In this document: piece after piece, positions 35,501 through 47,756 of the stretch
Position numbering within the stretch: position 1 is the first letter of the stretch
How the letters are laid out: each line of letters opens with the position of its first letter
Origin: Timema cristinae
Lineage: Eukaryota; Arthropoda; Insecta; Phasmatodea; Timematidae
Length of the DNA: 64,000 bases
Assembly (NCBI GenBank): GCA_039000515.1
Contig: JBCFYV010000012.1
Coordinates: forward strand, 121,062,556 to 121,126,555
Direction of reading: 5' to 3'
The notes under the pieces: model-generated
Database searches by the model: none
Told to the model about the DNA's origin: nothing
What the model saw: only the letters and a program-made list of their open reading frames with translations
Made by a program: the position numbers and the translations under genes

Positions 35501-38500
35501 AAATATTTCTTCCAGGCCTGTAAATGTTATGGAATTTCCCATTTTTCTGAAATTTTTTAGGTTGTATAGGAAATTCCTTTGTCCCCCATTTTTGTTAATA
35601 CACATACATACATACATACATACCTAATCATGCTGTTGCCTTATGTGATAGGCAAGAAACTGTGAATATAGCTCAAAATTCAATTTCGTACTTAATCCAT
35701 CCTCACTAACTTTCCCCACACTGAGTCATACATGCTCTTTTCTTCTTTAAACTTTTAATGTTTCCCTTTTTCACACATTCATCTACAACATTTAACCACA
35801 TCTTACATTGCCAGCCCCTTCCTTTTGATCCACACACTCTACCTTCATATTTGCTTCATTTAATCCACACTCATCCTCTGAACATGTCCAAACCAACATA
35901 AAATGTTTCTTTCTTATTGGATTCCCTTTCAAAACGTATTCCTTCCGCTCATTACTGGCTGTCCATACAAGTTTTTTCAAATATATTTCTTAGATAGCTC
36001 ACACCAATTCACATTTACCTTGCTCTTTTGACTGACAAACCCACGCTCCACATCCGTAAAACAATGTTAACGTCGAACACACTTTTATATACTGCCATCT
36101 TTGACTCTTTAGATACTACTTCATTCTTTGCTATAGCCCACATACATACAACTACTCTCAGAGATTCATTCACCCATCTGTAGATTTCACTATCTCTCCT
36201 TCCATTTTACAGAACATTGTGCCCAGATACACAAGATCATTCTCTTGTTCTAACAGTTTTCCATTTATACCAAGTTGACAATCATTTCCTGATCCATCCT
36301 TATCAAAAATGAATAACATAGTTTTGGAGATATTTACATGAAGCTCCATTCTGTCTTGTCACCAAACTCAAACAATTTAATACATTCTACAAGTTACTTT
36401 TCTTTTCAGCCATTAATAGAGAATCATCTACATGTAATAAAACTTTCAATATTTGTATTAGTTTTATTACTGGGTTTGAACCAAAAGGTTTTCAACAGAA
36501 TGACTAGCTATTTTTAAAAATTAAACAATTGATGTGTATCCAAAATATAATAAGTGTTTTTTTTTTTTTAAATAAAACCCAGGTGGATTTTTTTTTTGGA
36601 CTGGGTAAAATTATAACAACCCTGAGTACTGATAATAAACCAAATAATATTTTCTTCTCCCTTTTACATGCTTATACTTATTTTGTTAATTTTATTTGTT
36701 TCTATAGAGATTTTTAGATAATGGTATGAAGTATAAAAAATTTAAATCTCTGAGTATAAAAAATTATGTTTCTTTCATCATCCCCTGGTTGTTAAATAAA
36801 GAACAAAGAACCTTTTTATCCATCGATTTGACTTGAGCAGTCGAATAAACAAATCCAAAAAAGACACAAAAACCTGGGAATTTTACAAACATCTAATAAA
36901 TGAATGCATAGCTGCGAACACCAAGATTTCCTTTAATATGTACAAATAAAACTGGTTCACTGTTATCCCCAGAAAATGCGCCAGCCACCAGGAGGTAGTG
37001 TAATATTTTGCAATATTATAAACCTTTCTTTACATCCATTACTGTTTCTAACCCGAGTCACTTTTCATTCAAGCCATATATTTTCCACTGCTGGCTTGCT
37101 AGACCTGTCGTACCTTCAAATGCTTTATAATCTATTTCAATATTAGGACAAGCACAACTTCCAGTCCCCAGTCGTCAATTTATCAATGTGAAAGGGTAAA
37201 CCCATATTTTCTTCAATGATAAATGTTTCAGCTATGCCGGGAATCGAATCGGGGACCCTTAGCTCATTTGTCAGGCACACTACCAACTGAGCGAAGGTGT
37301 CGGACCATGATAAAATTTCTGGTATTCATAAATGTAAATTACGTGATCCAAAGTAAAAATCAGTTGCATAATTTAACATATTTTGATTCAATGGATATAC
37401 TGTGCAACAAACATTGAAAAGAATAATTAATATTGCTTTAACCCATCTCAGTGGTGTAGTTAACTAACGCACTAGTTTCGTGTTGAGCTAAACTGCCGAG
37501 GACAGGGAGATCGAGGTTCTAATCTCGCTCGGATGAATGGGGGGGGGGGGGGTTTCCCTAAATGGTTTTCCACTGTTCCTTCATAAATATGCGGGTTCAC
37601 TTCCTCTTTATTTAACCTTCCCAATTCCTAGCCCATTAGCGTAGTTAATACTTAAGCGTATAACCCGAACAGGTAGTAAGATGCATGGCTAAATAAAAAA
37701 TATTGCCTTCAACTTTATCAAGTGATGCCCTTTAAGTATTTTCTGAAGGGAACACCTGGGTTTTATGGTATCTTTGATTATTTCATGATATTTTTTACAG
37801 AATATCTTAATACACACAAACATAAATATATAAAAGATTTTTTGTTTCCATGAGACTTTATGCATATTATGTAACAAATGCAACAGTGGTGTCTGCTGTT
37901 TTGGGTTCTGTGTCCGTGGATGCAATAAATTGTTTATTAATCTCTATATTCAAGAGGAAAATTTAATATTTTTTTTACTAGGCTGACTTTTTTTTTTTAC
38001 CTTTACTAACGAAAATCAGCAGGATTTAGGCCCGTTTAAGGTAAATGTTGCAGTTTAATGAGTTTTCACTATTTTTTGTGAATGAATTTACTAATGTTTT
38101 CCTTCAAATGTTGGCAGCTATGAATATGATTCTAATTGTTAACAATTATTTTAGTCTGATGTCCTCATGACCATTGTTGTGCATTTACTTTCCAGACGAC
38201 ACGTCTCGGGAAGTACATTAACGACCTTCGTCGCAAGACTAGCAACGAGTCTTTGGCGAAGCGAGCCAAGGATCTGGTGCGTCGATGGCGTAACATGATC
38301 TCGGCTCCCTCCACCAGCCCCCACCAGACCAACGGTGCCAACTTTGCGAGCCGGGCTCTGAGCCCTGGGCGGCTGTCTCGAGGGAGCACGCTCAGCCCCG
38401 TCCCTCCACGGACGCTCAGTCCTGGATTGCCCCCCGCCCCTGTTGTCCGAAGCTCGGCACGAGGTACAGGGCCTGTGGTCTCCCCAGCCACCTCCAGCGA

Positions 38501-39734
38501 CAAGAGCACCAGTCCGGGACTTCCCTCTCACCAGTCTTCCTCCAACGCTCGCCTCGGTGCATCGCGACCTCCCACTCCGAGTGTTCAGTCAAAGACTCCT
38601 CGCAGAGTCAAACCAGAGTCCCCAATCCTTGCCTCAGACTCGGTCCCCAAAACACATGCCGAGAACAAACGGCTCCGAAAAGACTCACCGTCAATCGATG
38701 GTGCCCCGCCCAGGAAATTGGCTCGACCTAACGGACAGTTAAATGACAGTAGGGGTTTCGTGGTGCATTCACAACCAGATTTTCTTGGTGAATGTAGTAG
38801 GGACAGTTTTGGGGCTGTAAGTGACCAAGGGTCCAGCAGCTGTGAGGTCATCTCAGCTTATATTAACAAAGTGCCTCAAGAAATAGTGCAGAAACCACCT
38901 CCTAAGAAGAGAGGCCGGAAGAAAGGCTCAACGAAAAGGGCTTTGGCCAACCTAAACGCTTCCTCTCAGCCAGTGCCATCTGTGGATGATATTGTGAAGG
39001 AAAAGATCAAATCCATAGCACGAACACCTAAAGTGAAAACTACCCAAGAACTGCTCGCCGGGCTACAGGCAAAAACTTGTATGAGCGGATCCGCTGGCGA
39101 TGAACGGTTTGTGGTGGGCGTTCCTTCGTCTTCAAATAATAAAGCTAGTCTTGTGAACTGTGTCTTTCCAGATAGGGGCGGCAGCACATACGACGATATG
39201 ACTCGTAACAAAACTGAGCACATAGCTAAGTTTCTCCAGTCGCAATCCGCCATCATCCATGTCGACGACGAACCCACTCTGATAGACTTGACGAATTCTA
39301 GCTCAAAATTCTCTAATATCGACGGTAATAACGAGAACCCTGCCAATCTCGAGAAAGACGATGGAATCTCTACCCCTTCTAGACTTTCTAAAGAGGAGTC
39401 ATCAAGCGACGGTTTCGGGGCCCTTTCTTCCATGAAGCAAGAGGAGACTGTGGAAGAGATTCTTGCCAGACTCCCACCTCTTAACATTGACGAGATCGAC
39501 TGGGAGGATCCCGAACCTGCAACGAAAGATGATGAGGTTACAGAGACATGTGTTACAGAGAAGGACATTGAAAGGTTACACAAAGAACATGTGAATAGTT
39601 TAAACGGTAATGTGCACGAAGGGGTGACCCGCGATGAAGACGATGACAGGTTTAGAGAATGGCATGAAATGGTGTCGAGACGCTCGTATCAAGGAGATTT
39701 ATTACATATATTGCCTTACGTAGTCATCGACTGA
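23510..39734 (+). CDS. MED26: Mediator complex subunit 26
   Basis: Three coding exons joined in phase 0: 23510-23572 ([21 protein letters not shown]), 30403-30477 ([20 protein letters not shown]...) and 38196-39734, giving 558 residues against about 600 in human. MED26 is a Mediator subunit that recruits elongation factors and TFIID through an N-terminal TFIIS-like (LW) domain, and docks to Mediator through its C-terminus. Residues 1-85 show that domain (TPITKEALE, then [20 protein letters not shown], then [12 protein letters not shown]). The centre is serine/proline-rich and disordered, with a basic stretch [16 protein letters not shown] near residue 280. The end, [11 protein letters not shown], matches the family's closing LPYVxxD motif. 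Introns of 6.8 and 7.7 kb carry arrays and transposons. ATTAAA at 39766 is a likely poly(A) signal. Confidence 0.95.
23898..23907. promoter_or_regulatory. NRF-1-like palindrome
   Basis: GCGCATGCGC, the core of the NRF-1/erect-wing site, lies about 325 bp into MED26 intron 1 in a locally GC-rich stretch (23870-23945). NRF-1 family factors often control mitochondrial genes, and ISCA1 is the divergent neighbour. Function is inferred. Confidence 0.45.
25095..26694 (+). repeat. 47-bp tandem array, about 34 copies
   Basis: Unit GTTCACATTTAGGTACAATT + GTTAGAAAGCCAGGAGAGGT + GTTGTAT. Copies are nearly identical and differ at a few diagnostic sites (TATATG or TGTATG, ACAATTG or ACCATTG, GAGGTG or GAGATG). 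The order of variants from about 25745 repeats from about 26121, 376 bp (8 units) later, so a block of eight was duplicated recently. Located in MED26 intron 1. Confidence 0.97.
26741..26968 (+). mobile_element. Diverged family A SINE
   Basis: GATTAGGATTTGTATCCCGG (B-box-like), CAGAATGGTTTTCCACTTTT, then ACACATTAGTGTTGTTAGTA and a worn CCGAACGCGTAGTGATACGA tail. It immediately follows the 47-bp array. Confidence 0.65.
26969..29412. other. MED26 intron sequence, nothing recognised
   Basis: AT-rich, with a GC-richer patch at about 27440-27610 that I cannot assign. No exon-like segment with proper splice sites between MED26 exons 1 and 2. Confidence 0.45.
29413..29522. repeat. Near-palindromic hairpin, 42-bp arms
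   Basis: Arms 29413-29454 and 29481-29522 pair with about 35 of 42 matches around a 26-nt loop (TTCACGTTAGGAATT... against ...AATTCCTACCGTGAA). It could be a palindromic MITE or the remains of a transposon end. A stable RNA hairpin would form if it were transcribed with MED26. Confidence 0.75.
29650..30000 (-). pseudogene. Tc1/mariner-type transposase fragment
   Basis: The minus strand contains [17 protein letters not shown], the [12 protein letters not shown] signature before the last catalytic residue of Tc1/mariner-type transposases. The position expected to hold the conserved acidic residue after NPI is serine here. Downstream resemblance fades through frame breaks. Only the C-terminal part is left. 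Confidence 0.75.
30498..30928. mobile_element. Non-autonomous DNA transposon with CAGGGTGTC ends
   Basis: Left end CAGGGTGTCTACTGGGTCAC, right end (minus strand) CAAGGTGTCTACCGAGTTGG. AAACA directly flanks both sides, a 5-bp target duplication. The insertion starts 20 bp after MED26 exon 2. The interior has repeated GTCACGAAAGTCA motifs. Confidence 0.7.
31516..31700 (-). mobile_element. Partial family B SINE
   Basis: Reverse-oriented tail ACCCATTCGGGCTATACGCA and body CAGTTTAACGTGGGATCCGA, CACGGTGGAGGCCTGGCATT. It stops near CTTGTCAGAGG, so the tRNA-like head is missing. Confidence 0.8.
32019..32361. repeat. 83-bp tandem array, about 4 copies
   Basis: Unit containing CACCCCAACCACCCACAGTA, CTTCCCTTTCTCTTGTTGTA and CCCCTTTAGCCATGACTACC, with very few differences between copies. 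Located in MED26 intron 2. Confidence 0.95.
32607..32888 (+). mobile_element. Full-length family B SINE (reference copy)
   Basis: Intact A-box (ACCTGGTGGTCTAGGGGTAA) and B-box (GGGGTTCAATCCTCGG), body, and tail CCCGAACGGGTAGTAAGACG with (TAA)n. GTTTCCCTGTG at 32596-32606 and 32889-32899 is the target duplication. It looks young. Confidence 0.92.
32900..34867. other. MED26 intron sequence; G-run at 33690-33712
   Basis: AT-rich without recognised elements, except a GGGGGGAGGGGGGGGGGGG run (about 33692-33711) that could form a G-quadruplex. Confidence 0.5.
34868..35190 (+). mobile_element. tRNA-like SINE, family E
   Basis: ATGTGGTCTAGTGGTCATAG (A-box), ACCGGGTTTGATTCCCAGCG (B-box), then a body with GCTGACCACATGACACCCTC, TATCCGCAAGTGTTGGCAC. 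The last part recurs at 50245-50300. Confidence 0.75.
35640..36480 (-). pseudogene. Decayed LINE reverse transcriptase, C-terminal part
   Basis: The minus strand reads, with stops and frame shifts, [58 protein letters not shown] and [17 protein letters not shown]. These follow the order of RT palm/thumb and connection segments of non-LTR elements (VNVSKTK..., VYLGT.F, ..YKS...LLYG.E.W). Inactive. Confidence 0.8.
37020..37310 (-). mobile_element. Family C tRNA-like SINE with its extension
   Basis: The plus strand shows CCGGGAATCGAATCGGGGAC and CTACCAACTGAGCGAAGGTG, the complement of the tRNA-like head, preceded by CCAGTCCCCAGTCGTC and the segment shared with 10390-10560. Confidence 0.65.
37441..37698 (+). 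mobile_element. Family A SINE with target duplication
   Basis: CATCTCAGTGGTGTAGTTAA (A-box), GAGGTTCTAATCTCGCTCGG (B-box, one change), a long G-run, the body, and tail AACCCGAACAGGTAGTAAGA. AATATTGCTTTA (37429-37440) matches AATATTGCCTTC (37699-37710) except at two positions. Confidence 0.85.
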
Positions 39735-39765
39735 CAGGGAGACTTGTTGCTCTGTGTACATTTGT

Positions 39766-39771
39766 ATTAAA
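39766..39771 (+). terminator. MED26 polyadenylation signal candidate
   Basis: ATTAAA about 30 bp after the MED26 stop. Further AATAAA-type signals occur beyond 40350, so the 3' UTR end is not fixed. Confidence 0.4.
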
Positions 39772-41269
39772 TGGTGAAATATTCGCTGCATTTGTTGGTT
39801 CATATTTTTGTTCTTCTGTGTGTATGTGTGGTTTTTTTTTTTAAGTTTTTTCTGGGTGGGCGCAACAAGAATATTTGTTTCGAATCACCTAGTAATGTGA
39901 TGTACTACTAGGTGATGATGCTTTTTATATTTAAAAAACCCTGCATAATAGTGTACATTAATGTAGTCCCTACTATTTGTGTTTGCTCTATTTTCATCCT
40001 TTAAAAAATGGTGATACAGTGGAAGATTTTCAACGCTCTTGAGAATAATTGATTGTTAATTTAATTAAGCAATGTGTGCCTTCTACCATTCCTCCTCTGT
40101 TATACTTTTTTATTTTCCAAACATAGGTGACATGACTGGGGTACATTTTCTAATTTGCTAAACGTATACGAACCATTTTATAAAGTTTCCAAATATGAAG
40201 GCAATGTTGAGGTGCAGAGGGGGCCTATTGTCACGGGGAAGCACATAAATCAGATTTTTTCCAAATCTATGTAGAGTCGGAGATACTCGACCAAAACCGA
40301 CAGAAATAATAATTTTACCATTGTACTATGCCCAAAACTTAAAACAATTCAAAATAAATCTGATGTATAGGGGGAGAGAAAAAAAAAAGTATATACCAAA
40401 GCTTTGTTAGTGCTTGTAATTTAACTGAAAGTTATGTTTGATATTATAAAAATAAAAAAAAAAAATATATATATGCCACTTAACAGTGAAGATTTGAAGT
40501 CGTACTGTACATACAAAATGTTAAGCCCAATTTGTTTACGTTATTATCGGTGTGTCTGCATTACATTGCTTCCATTACAAGTACAGTTTATTAGGTGAAT
40601 GAATGGAAATATTGTCACGAACCAACAAAGAACAATACAGTTGCAACAAACTCTTTGTACTGCATTTTTTTTTTTTATTATTGTAGAGCAAATTAATGCT
40701 AAGTTTCTTACTGTTATGTGTACATTAGACATTTGGCAATTCTTTTTGTTTATACATGCCTAATAATGTTCCCTCATGTTAATTTTTATTTATATAATAC
40801 TTTGTTTCTCTTCTCTTTTTTTTTTTACTCAACTACTGATTATTCAAATAAATGGCACAAGAAGTACTGAGCTCTGTTTACTCTCACTAGCCTTAAGACA
40901 CTCGACACCCGATCATAGTGCACTTGATGAAGACTGTGTACAGAAGGTAGATTTTATTAAGAGGTTTTCCACTATGCCGCCTCGCAGATGGGAGTACATT
41001 TCTGATAAATTAATACTTCCTTGTTCCTATCTCATCTATGTGAGATTGAATGGGTGGTCGTATATGGAGCACAAGGGTTATGTAGTCGGGAGTCTTAATG
41101 CTAGACATACTCACTCCACAGCTCTGGAGCAAAAAAAAAAAAAAAACCTAAGTGAAAAATATTGATAAAAGTGTGTGTTCAAATTAAAATAATATGACCT
41201 TTTCTCTTTTTAAAGTACAGGAAAGATGGCTAGAAACACACAAAAGTGAATGAACACAATATTAAGGTA
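39772..41269. other. MED26 3' flank, no further gene seen
   Basis: AT-rich with long A and T runs. An open frame at about 40776-41165 has no recognisable domain. Confidence 0.45.
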
Positions 41270-41460
41270 TTTTAACACTTTACACTGCTGCCATCGTACA
41301 AAGAGGTAATGGCTCTCTCTTGAATAAAATCAATCGTTACTGCCCAATTCCCCGACCTAGGTTTCATTCTATCGGAACCCATCAGGAGGGAGTGGGAAAC
41401 GCGTAACACAACTTCCTAAGAAGAGGAAATAAAATGTATAGTTGGAAATTTAAACGATAT
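41270..41460. repeat. Dispersed repeat, paired with 63420-63605
   Basis: CACTGCTGCC, TGAATAAAATCAATCGTTAC, CCTAGGTTTCATTCTATCGG, GGAGGGAGTG and CAACTTCCT appear in the same order and spacing at 63450-63560. The family is not recognised. Confidence 0.65.
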
Positions 41461-44400
41461 GAATCCAGCTTACCTTTGTGGAGACTTGAATCTCTTTCAA
41501 ATATATTAGAACACATATTATCTACGTAATAAAGGTAAAATTTGTCACAGAAAGTCTAGGTCCCTACAGAAATAACAATTTAACTTCAAGAAATTTATGG
41601 GTGATAAATAATTTATCATTAAAGCGAGAATTATTTTAAAACTAATTTTCTAATCCAGAACCTGTATGTATGAGCAATTACACAATTATTAATAATATAA
41701 AGCTGGAATCTGTAAAAATTTGTTCAAGTTGAAAAATTTAAGCCCATCATTGGGAAGCTAATGAGTAATTTTTTTAATAAGGTCTACACAAAGTTTGGAT
41801 GTGCCCATTAAACAACTCCTCAAATCTATGATTATTAAAGGAAGTGTGTGTGTGTGCATGCGTGCGCGATGCTCAGCCAAATCTACAGGTCACAGAAAAC
41901 AACGTTTTAACATATATGGATGGAAGGGTGTCGAATGCACCTCGAAGCCATATTTTTAGATTTTAAATTTGGCTTTTTTAGCAAATTTTTGAACTAAATA
42001 TATTTTATCTGGCTTAAAATATATTTTAGAGATATGGGGTGAGGGGGCGAGCATTTATATGATTCTTATACCAGAGTGGGTTACGGGTAACGCTTGTATT
42101 GAATATCACAAGGTTCATGGAGAAAGCAAAATTTAACATCAGCATTTGTTAAAGTTCGCTTGAATAGTATTATAGTACGATTTTACACTACACAGGGTGT
42201 CAGAAATTGAACAAAGAATATTTAAATACATTTTATTTGGTTGTGTAATGGAGCATTTTTCAGTCTGGACTTCGTTGACATGGTTATCTCAGCTTTGTGA
42301 GACAATTTTATAATATTCGTTGTTTGTTTTTCACACTTTATAATAGCATTAATTAGGATCGCTAATTCTTTTCAAATCTGAATAAATGACTCTCAAGGTG
42401 CAGCCAAAACATGTGATATTTTCAGTTTGTTTTATAAATTGTATACTTGTAGAATTTAACTTATTGGATGTTGATATTAGTGTAAGAAAGATTGGAAAAT
42501 CTTGGTGTAATGATCATCATCCTGTGACACCAACACTATTTGAGAGTTATGGGCTGGACCAGTTGCAAATCGACACATACGTACGTTTGCTGGTCTAGTG
42601 GTTTATTGTAGTGCAAGATGCAAGGTATACTTACAGGACAGTTTGACAGATACATAATTGGGACAAGGGGGTGTAGCGAGTCATGAATGTCCTATTAAAT
42701 CTAGTATCCTGGTCGCCAGTAGGTTAGACTGATCACTCAACACAACTGATTCACTTCCACCCTTGAATATCACCAGTACGAGTTTGTGATGTGAGCCCCG
42801 GTCGCAAGCCACAGGTTCCTGCGGTACTCACTCGGTAGCTACAAGCCGACTCTTCCCTTCCCCGCCTTGGCTTCGAGTCCCTTCTCGGGTGATCAGGTGA
42901 ACCCTCATCCAAAAGAGGTAATGCCTAATCGTCTCTTGTTGATTGTGTTTTGTGTCTTCTCAAGATTCATGTTCTTTTTCTGGTGATACAGTGCATTAGG
43001 AGTGCAATTCTAAAACACAAATTGAGACCCTTAACATTTGTTTCTTTTTCTTTCATCAAAATATAAATTTTAAATGATTAGATTAGAGGAAGTGGAAAGA
43101 AATAAGTTGTCTAAAGTTTAGAACATGACCTGTATGGATAAAACTCAAAAAAGATTTTCTTATTAAAAATAAAAAGTACCTTAAATGCTAATTTTAAAAA
43201 GTGTGAAAGGTGACGAAAAACTAAACTTTTTAAATGAGAATTATTACAAACTTTGCATTTTTTAAGAGGTAAACTCAACCATTTTAATATAAACCCTGAG
43301 TTTTAAAGGGAGTACCATCAACATTGATTGAAAGTCATTAACATAATATTCTAGAAAGATCTATTTGACTAAGGAAATTAGTTAAGCTTCCAATTATGCT
43401 TCCTTAAGAATTACTGCATAATTTATCTTTACATTATTATTTAGACGGACTAAAAATGAAGATACAATTGTAATATTTTCATTCCTCTCATGTGGCAGAA
43501 TGAATTTCCATTTTTCATATAATGATCTTTATGTGAAAATCTGACTGTAGGCCTATTTACACAGATAACGTTGGCAGTGTGACTAAACCTTCTCTAGTTT
43601 GGTGCTGCCGAGGTCGAGGCTTAAATCTTGGGCCAGCTGTACAGTACCTCTGGAGGGTTTTAATGCAAATTGGAATTTGGTTTTAGAGAGTATTACCGAC
43701 GAAAAAATTGATAAATCTATATTTAACTGTAACTGCATGGATTTAAATAAATTGTCAATGGCTTTAGATTTTTTTGCAGTATATAAAATTAATTTTTTAT
43801 ATGATAAACTGGAATCTCTAACAGAAGCTTAAATAACTTTTACACTGTGCCATATGTAAAAGCATGTTTATCAGAAGGCAAAGACCATTAATATTTATTA
43901 TTTAAAAGTCACCTTATCGTACATGTTAACGCTTTAAACTGATCTATGACTTTAATTTTTTGACAATGAACAAGACATTAGATCTTTTTTTAATAGTACC
44001 GGTACCGTAAAACATTATGGTGCACACAATCAAAAACCTTTTTACATCTATGAAAATATTACTACTGAAATATTATTTTGGTCTAGGGCATATTCTTCTT
44101 CTACTATACATAAGCATTTCCACATACATAGTGTAGCGTAGGTATTTAACGTGTTATTCATAGATTGAGCATTCGCTCTGAAGCTTGGTGTGACTTTGTG
44201 CAATTATTGTATTATCTGCTCAATATACAATGGTAACACTATAGTATACTGTACTATAATGGTTTATTTATAAACATTTATAATTGCAGGTTATTTAAAT
44301 TACTTGATGAATGTAATTTTTAATTCAACTTGTTCCTCTAAGAATATGGTGGTTACAAATTAAATTACCCCTCAAGGTAAGCCTGCTGCCCATCAGGGTA

Positions 44401-45029
44401 GAGAGAGTGTATCTTCGTATATAGAGCTATCTTTAAAAAAAAAGTTTTTATAATATTTAATTTTTTATTTTGTAGTATTTTATGTCCCCGAGAGCCATGA
44501 TGGCTCTATTATAGGAATGGTATGAAATATATTTGGTTAGGCACGTTAATTATGAATAGTATAAATGATACTTGGAATTCTACAAAAGAAAAATTACATA
44601 GGATTCATTATAATCACGTTGTTAAAGTTAAAAACATGAGCAGGTGATCAATAATGTGAATAAAACATGACAAATATAAAAAATGACAAGAATACGCAGT
44701 TATAAAATATTTAAAACCAATAAAATGAAATAATAGACTACCTATTTAACAGTAACTAATCAATTATTTAGAACAGCAATATATTTTAACAGTATGCACA
44801 AGGCAGATCAACAAATAGTAATTCTAACATACAGGAATATATAAACATAATCATGTAAATTTGGCTACAAGTATTATACATAAACCTTCAAATAAGCAAT
44901 AAAAATATGTATTATAATTTTATTGCGTGTAAGTTATTTTTGGTTACATATTTGGTTATGAACACAGTTGATCATTCATGTACAAATTCCAGGCATATTG
45001 CTTTATTTCATATTTGAACAAGTTTATTT
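41461..45029. other. No gene recognised
   Basis: Mostly AT-rich. A GC-richer patch at about 42700-42930 (CCCCGGTCGCAAGCCACAGG, CGAGTCCCTTCTCGGGTGAT) is unassigned. A CAGGGTGTC end at about 42195 may mark another transposon of the family at 30498, but no partner end was found. Confidence 0.45.
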
Positions 45030-45850
45030 TTTCTATGGTTTTTAGAGTTTCAGGTAGAGCGTTGTAGTATTTGATAAGTGATGACTTTGTGCTATTGCAA
45101 CCATATTTAAGAGGTTTATTGCAATTGTTTTAGAAGGAGTATCGTATTGGAAGTTAATTAATATTCTAGGAGCCTTTTTTTGCAATACTTCTAATCCATT
45201 TAAAGTTTTCTTGCTAAATCTTCCCCATATTATATCCATGTACTGCAAATGAGCATGGAGCATGGTATAATATATACTGCTTAGGAGTTTTCTAGGAACA
45301 CTATATTTTAATCTTGTTACTACTCCTATGACTGGAGTTATTCTCTTTTTATACTATCAATTTGTTCATTCCATTTCATGTTATGGTCAATAATTAACCC
45401 TATGTATATCGCACTAATTACTCTATTGAAGATAGTATTGCCTAATTGTATAGAATTGTTGAGAATACGCCGATGGCTGACTTGTGTATGATCATATATT
45501 TTGTTTTTGACAAGTTAATGGTTAGTTTATTTTTGGCAAACCATGATGATAGAGTATTTAGATCATCCTGAATTTTAGTTAGTATTGAGTTTATAGTTCT
45601 TCCCGTATAAAATAAGTTACTGTCTTCAATAAATAAAGTAATATTTCTATTTAAATTTAACTGTCCAATGTAATTTACATAGATAATAAACACTAGTGGA
45701 CCTAAGCCAGAGCCTTGAGGCACACCGTACTCACTAGGATTTTCATAACTTTATTTCGTAGGCTAACAAACGGTTTTCTGTTGCTCAGGTAGCTATGAAA
45801 CTATTTCAATGTTATACCACGAATCCCTCCTTTTTCCAATTTGTATAGTA
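45030..45850 (-). pseudogene. Decayed non-LTR (Jockey/CR1/I-like) reverse transcriptase
   Basis: Minus-strand blocks in order: LEKGGIRGITLK, FHSYLSNRKPFVSLRNK, then GVPQGSGLGPLVFIIYVN, ITLFIEDSNLFYTGRT, LSSWFAKNKLTINLSKTKYM, LKYSVPRKLLSSIYYTM and LHAHLQYMDIIWG. This is RT motifs through the thumb of a Jockey/CR1/I-type element. The catalytic F-A-D-D box reads F-I-E-D and there are frame breaks, so it is dead. Confidence 0.88.
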
Positions 45851-47073
45851 AATAATAATAATTTAAAAAAGTATTTGCATAATTAGAAAGTTCCTATTGT
45901 GTTTAAAATCAACTACATATTATACTTATAATACAGAGTGAATCTCTATAAATATGTTTAGCACCATAATAGAATAGACGAATCTTGTTAGAAAAATGAT
46001 TAACTTTTAGTGATACCTTCTAAATTTCACCATACTAGTTATGTACCTTGCATACAGAATAGAGTAGGTACGTTTATATATTAATATATATATATTATGT
46101 ATGTATATACATCATAGATAAGCGATATATGTCTATACAAATATAGGTATAGTCAATAAAATAGCAATTGTGTGGACTGGAATGTCTTGTGATTTATAAA
46201 ATTATAATTTATTCTTAGGCTTTTATTTCCTTGAGCAACAGCGTAACTTCAAATGAGATACACAGTAATATGCCGGAGTAAAGATGTGTGTGCATAATGT
46301 GAAATGTAGATTAATCTAAAACTTGATAAGATGATTCATCTACATAATCAAAACTTGACGTTTTAATTTTAGGTTAGGTAAGTTATGATGTAAAGCTTAC
46401 CTTTATAAAACCTTGTTTGATCGAATCAATTCCTCTGTAGGAACTGTTTAATGGATAGGTTAAAGCATTTTTTTACATACAAATAAATAACAATGCCGTA
46501 ACATTAACGATATTACATACATTATGCTAATCTGTCACATGCATGAATATACGAGAGTTAGCAATAGGACACTATTCACACTTTGGTGAGTTTCTCACTT
46601 TCGAATTTATCCTCGACATTCCCTTTTCATCCTTTCTATTGTTTAGATCATTCAAAACCCTTAAGGCTGCTCTACAATGAGTTTAAGGCCAAATTTAACT
46701 GGCAAGGTGTAATGAATGAATTCTGTCAAACTCTAGTGAAAACTGATTATAAGTATAATAAAGGATAATTTAAGAAAACTCAAGGTCTAAGTCTAGTCAA
46801 CAAAAATAAAAAGTTATATTTCTCACTTTGCTTTGTTTCTTGCCTAATATACTCACTTATATTATTAAACCTTGCATAAAGCTGTGCACTGCACTTTTGG
46901 CTACATTGTGTTCAATAAAAACTTTAACAATAATTTCATTGGTCCGTTAAAATATAAATTGAACATCTCAGCCCATCTAGGCCTTCCAGCCGGCGTCATA
47001 CAATCATCTATTAACACGACAAACAGGATAACCCAAATACAGGTAAAATTTAAATTCATTGTATGCTGGTAAT
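45851..47073. other. No gene recognised
   Basis: AT-rich, with a TA microsatellite near 46075-46110. No exon or repeat that I can support. Confidence 0.5.
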
Positions 47074-47611
47074 GGCCCATCTACAACCAAACGCACCCGC
47101 TTGTCGGACTCACAACTACGCAATAACATAATTTTGTCTGTCTACAATAGCTTACGCAAACACAATCGTATGTTGGAACTGTCGGACCAGCTTGTCGGGA
47201 GGAGATGAACATTGTCCATCTCTTGCGTTTATGTAGCTGCGTTGGCTTGTGTTCAGCCAATAAAAAACATATGGATGGACTAGGCCTACTAAAATCAAAT
47301 AATTTGAAGTTATGTGGTCTATAACAAAAACGATTGGAAATGTATAGTAATGAATACAGGATTTTCAATTAAAATCATGTGTATTTATCCAGTTAAATAT
47401 TTTATAAATATTTATTTCTTATTTGAAAACATTAATATGAATTTGACTTTTATAGTCATCATTAATGTTTGTTTCTATTGGTTGAAATTACGTTTTATGA
47501 CGCTTCATTGTAGACAGTATATTTTGTAATTAATAAAAGAGTAATTACGAGTGCATTTGCGATTGTGTAGTTGCGAGTCCGACAAGCGGGTATGTTGGTT
47601 GTAGACTGGCC
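47074..47611. mobile_element. MITE with ~50-bp terminal inverted repeats
   Basis: Left end GGCCCATCTACAACCAAACG and on to CCCGCTTGTCGGACTCACAA; the right end, read on the minus strand, is GGCCAGTCTACAACCAACAT and CCCGCTTGTCGGACTCGCAA. A 538-bp element, non-coding inside. The target duplication is not resolved. Confidence 0.8.
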
Positions 47612-47756
47612 TTTAAACAGGAGTTGGACAAGCTGTATTGTTGTATTAAAAAGTTTGACAGTGAAAGAATAAAGAATAAATATTTATAAATCCTACACCT
47701 TAATAATGAGACACAAACATTGACTAAACATACATTGCAGCTTTGGAAACAAGTTA

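Noticed and set aside
38966..39583. 205-codon minus-strand ORF over MED26 exon 3
   Set aside because: Antisense shadow of a serine-rich coding exon.
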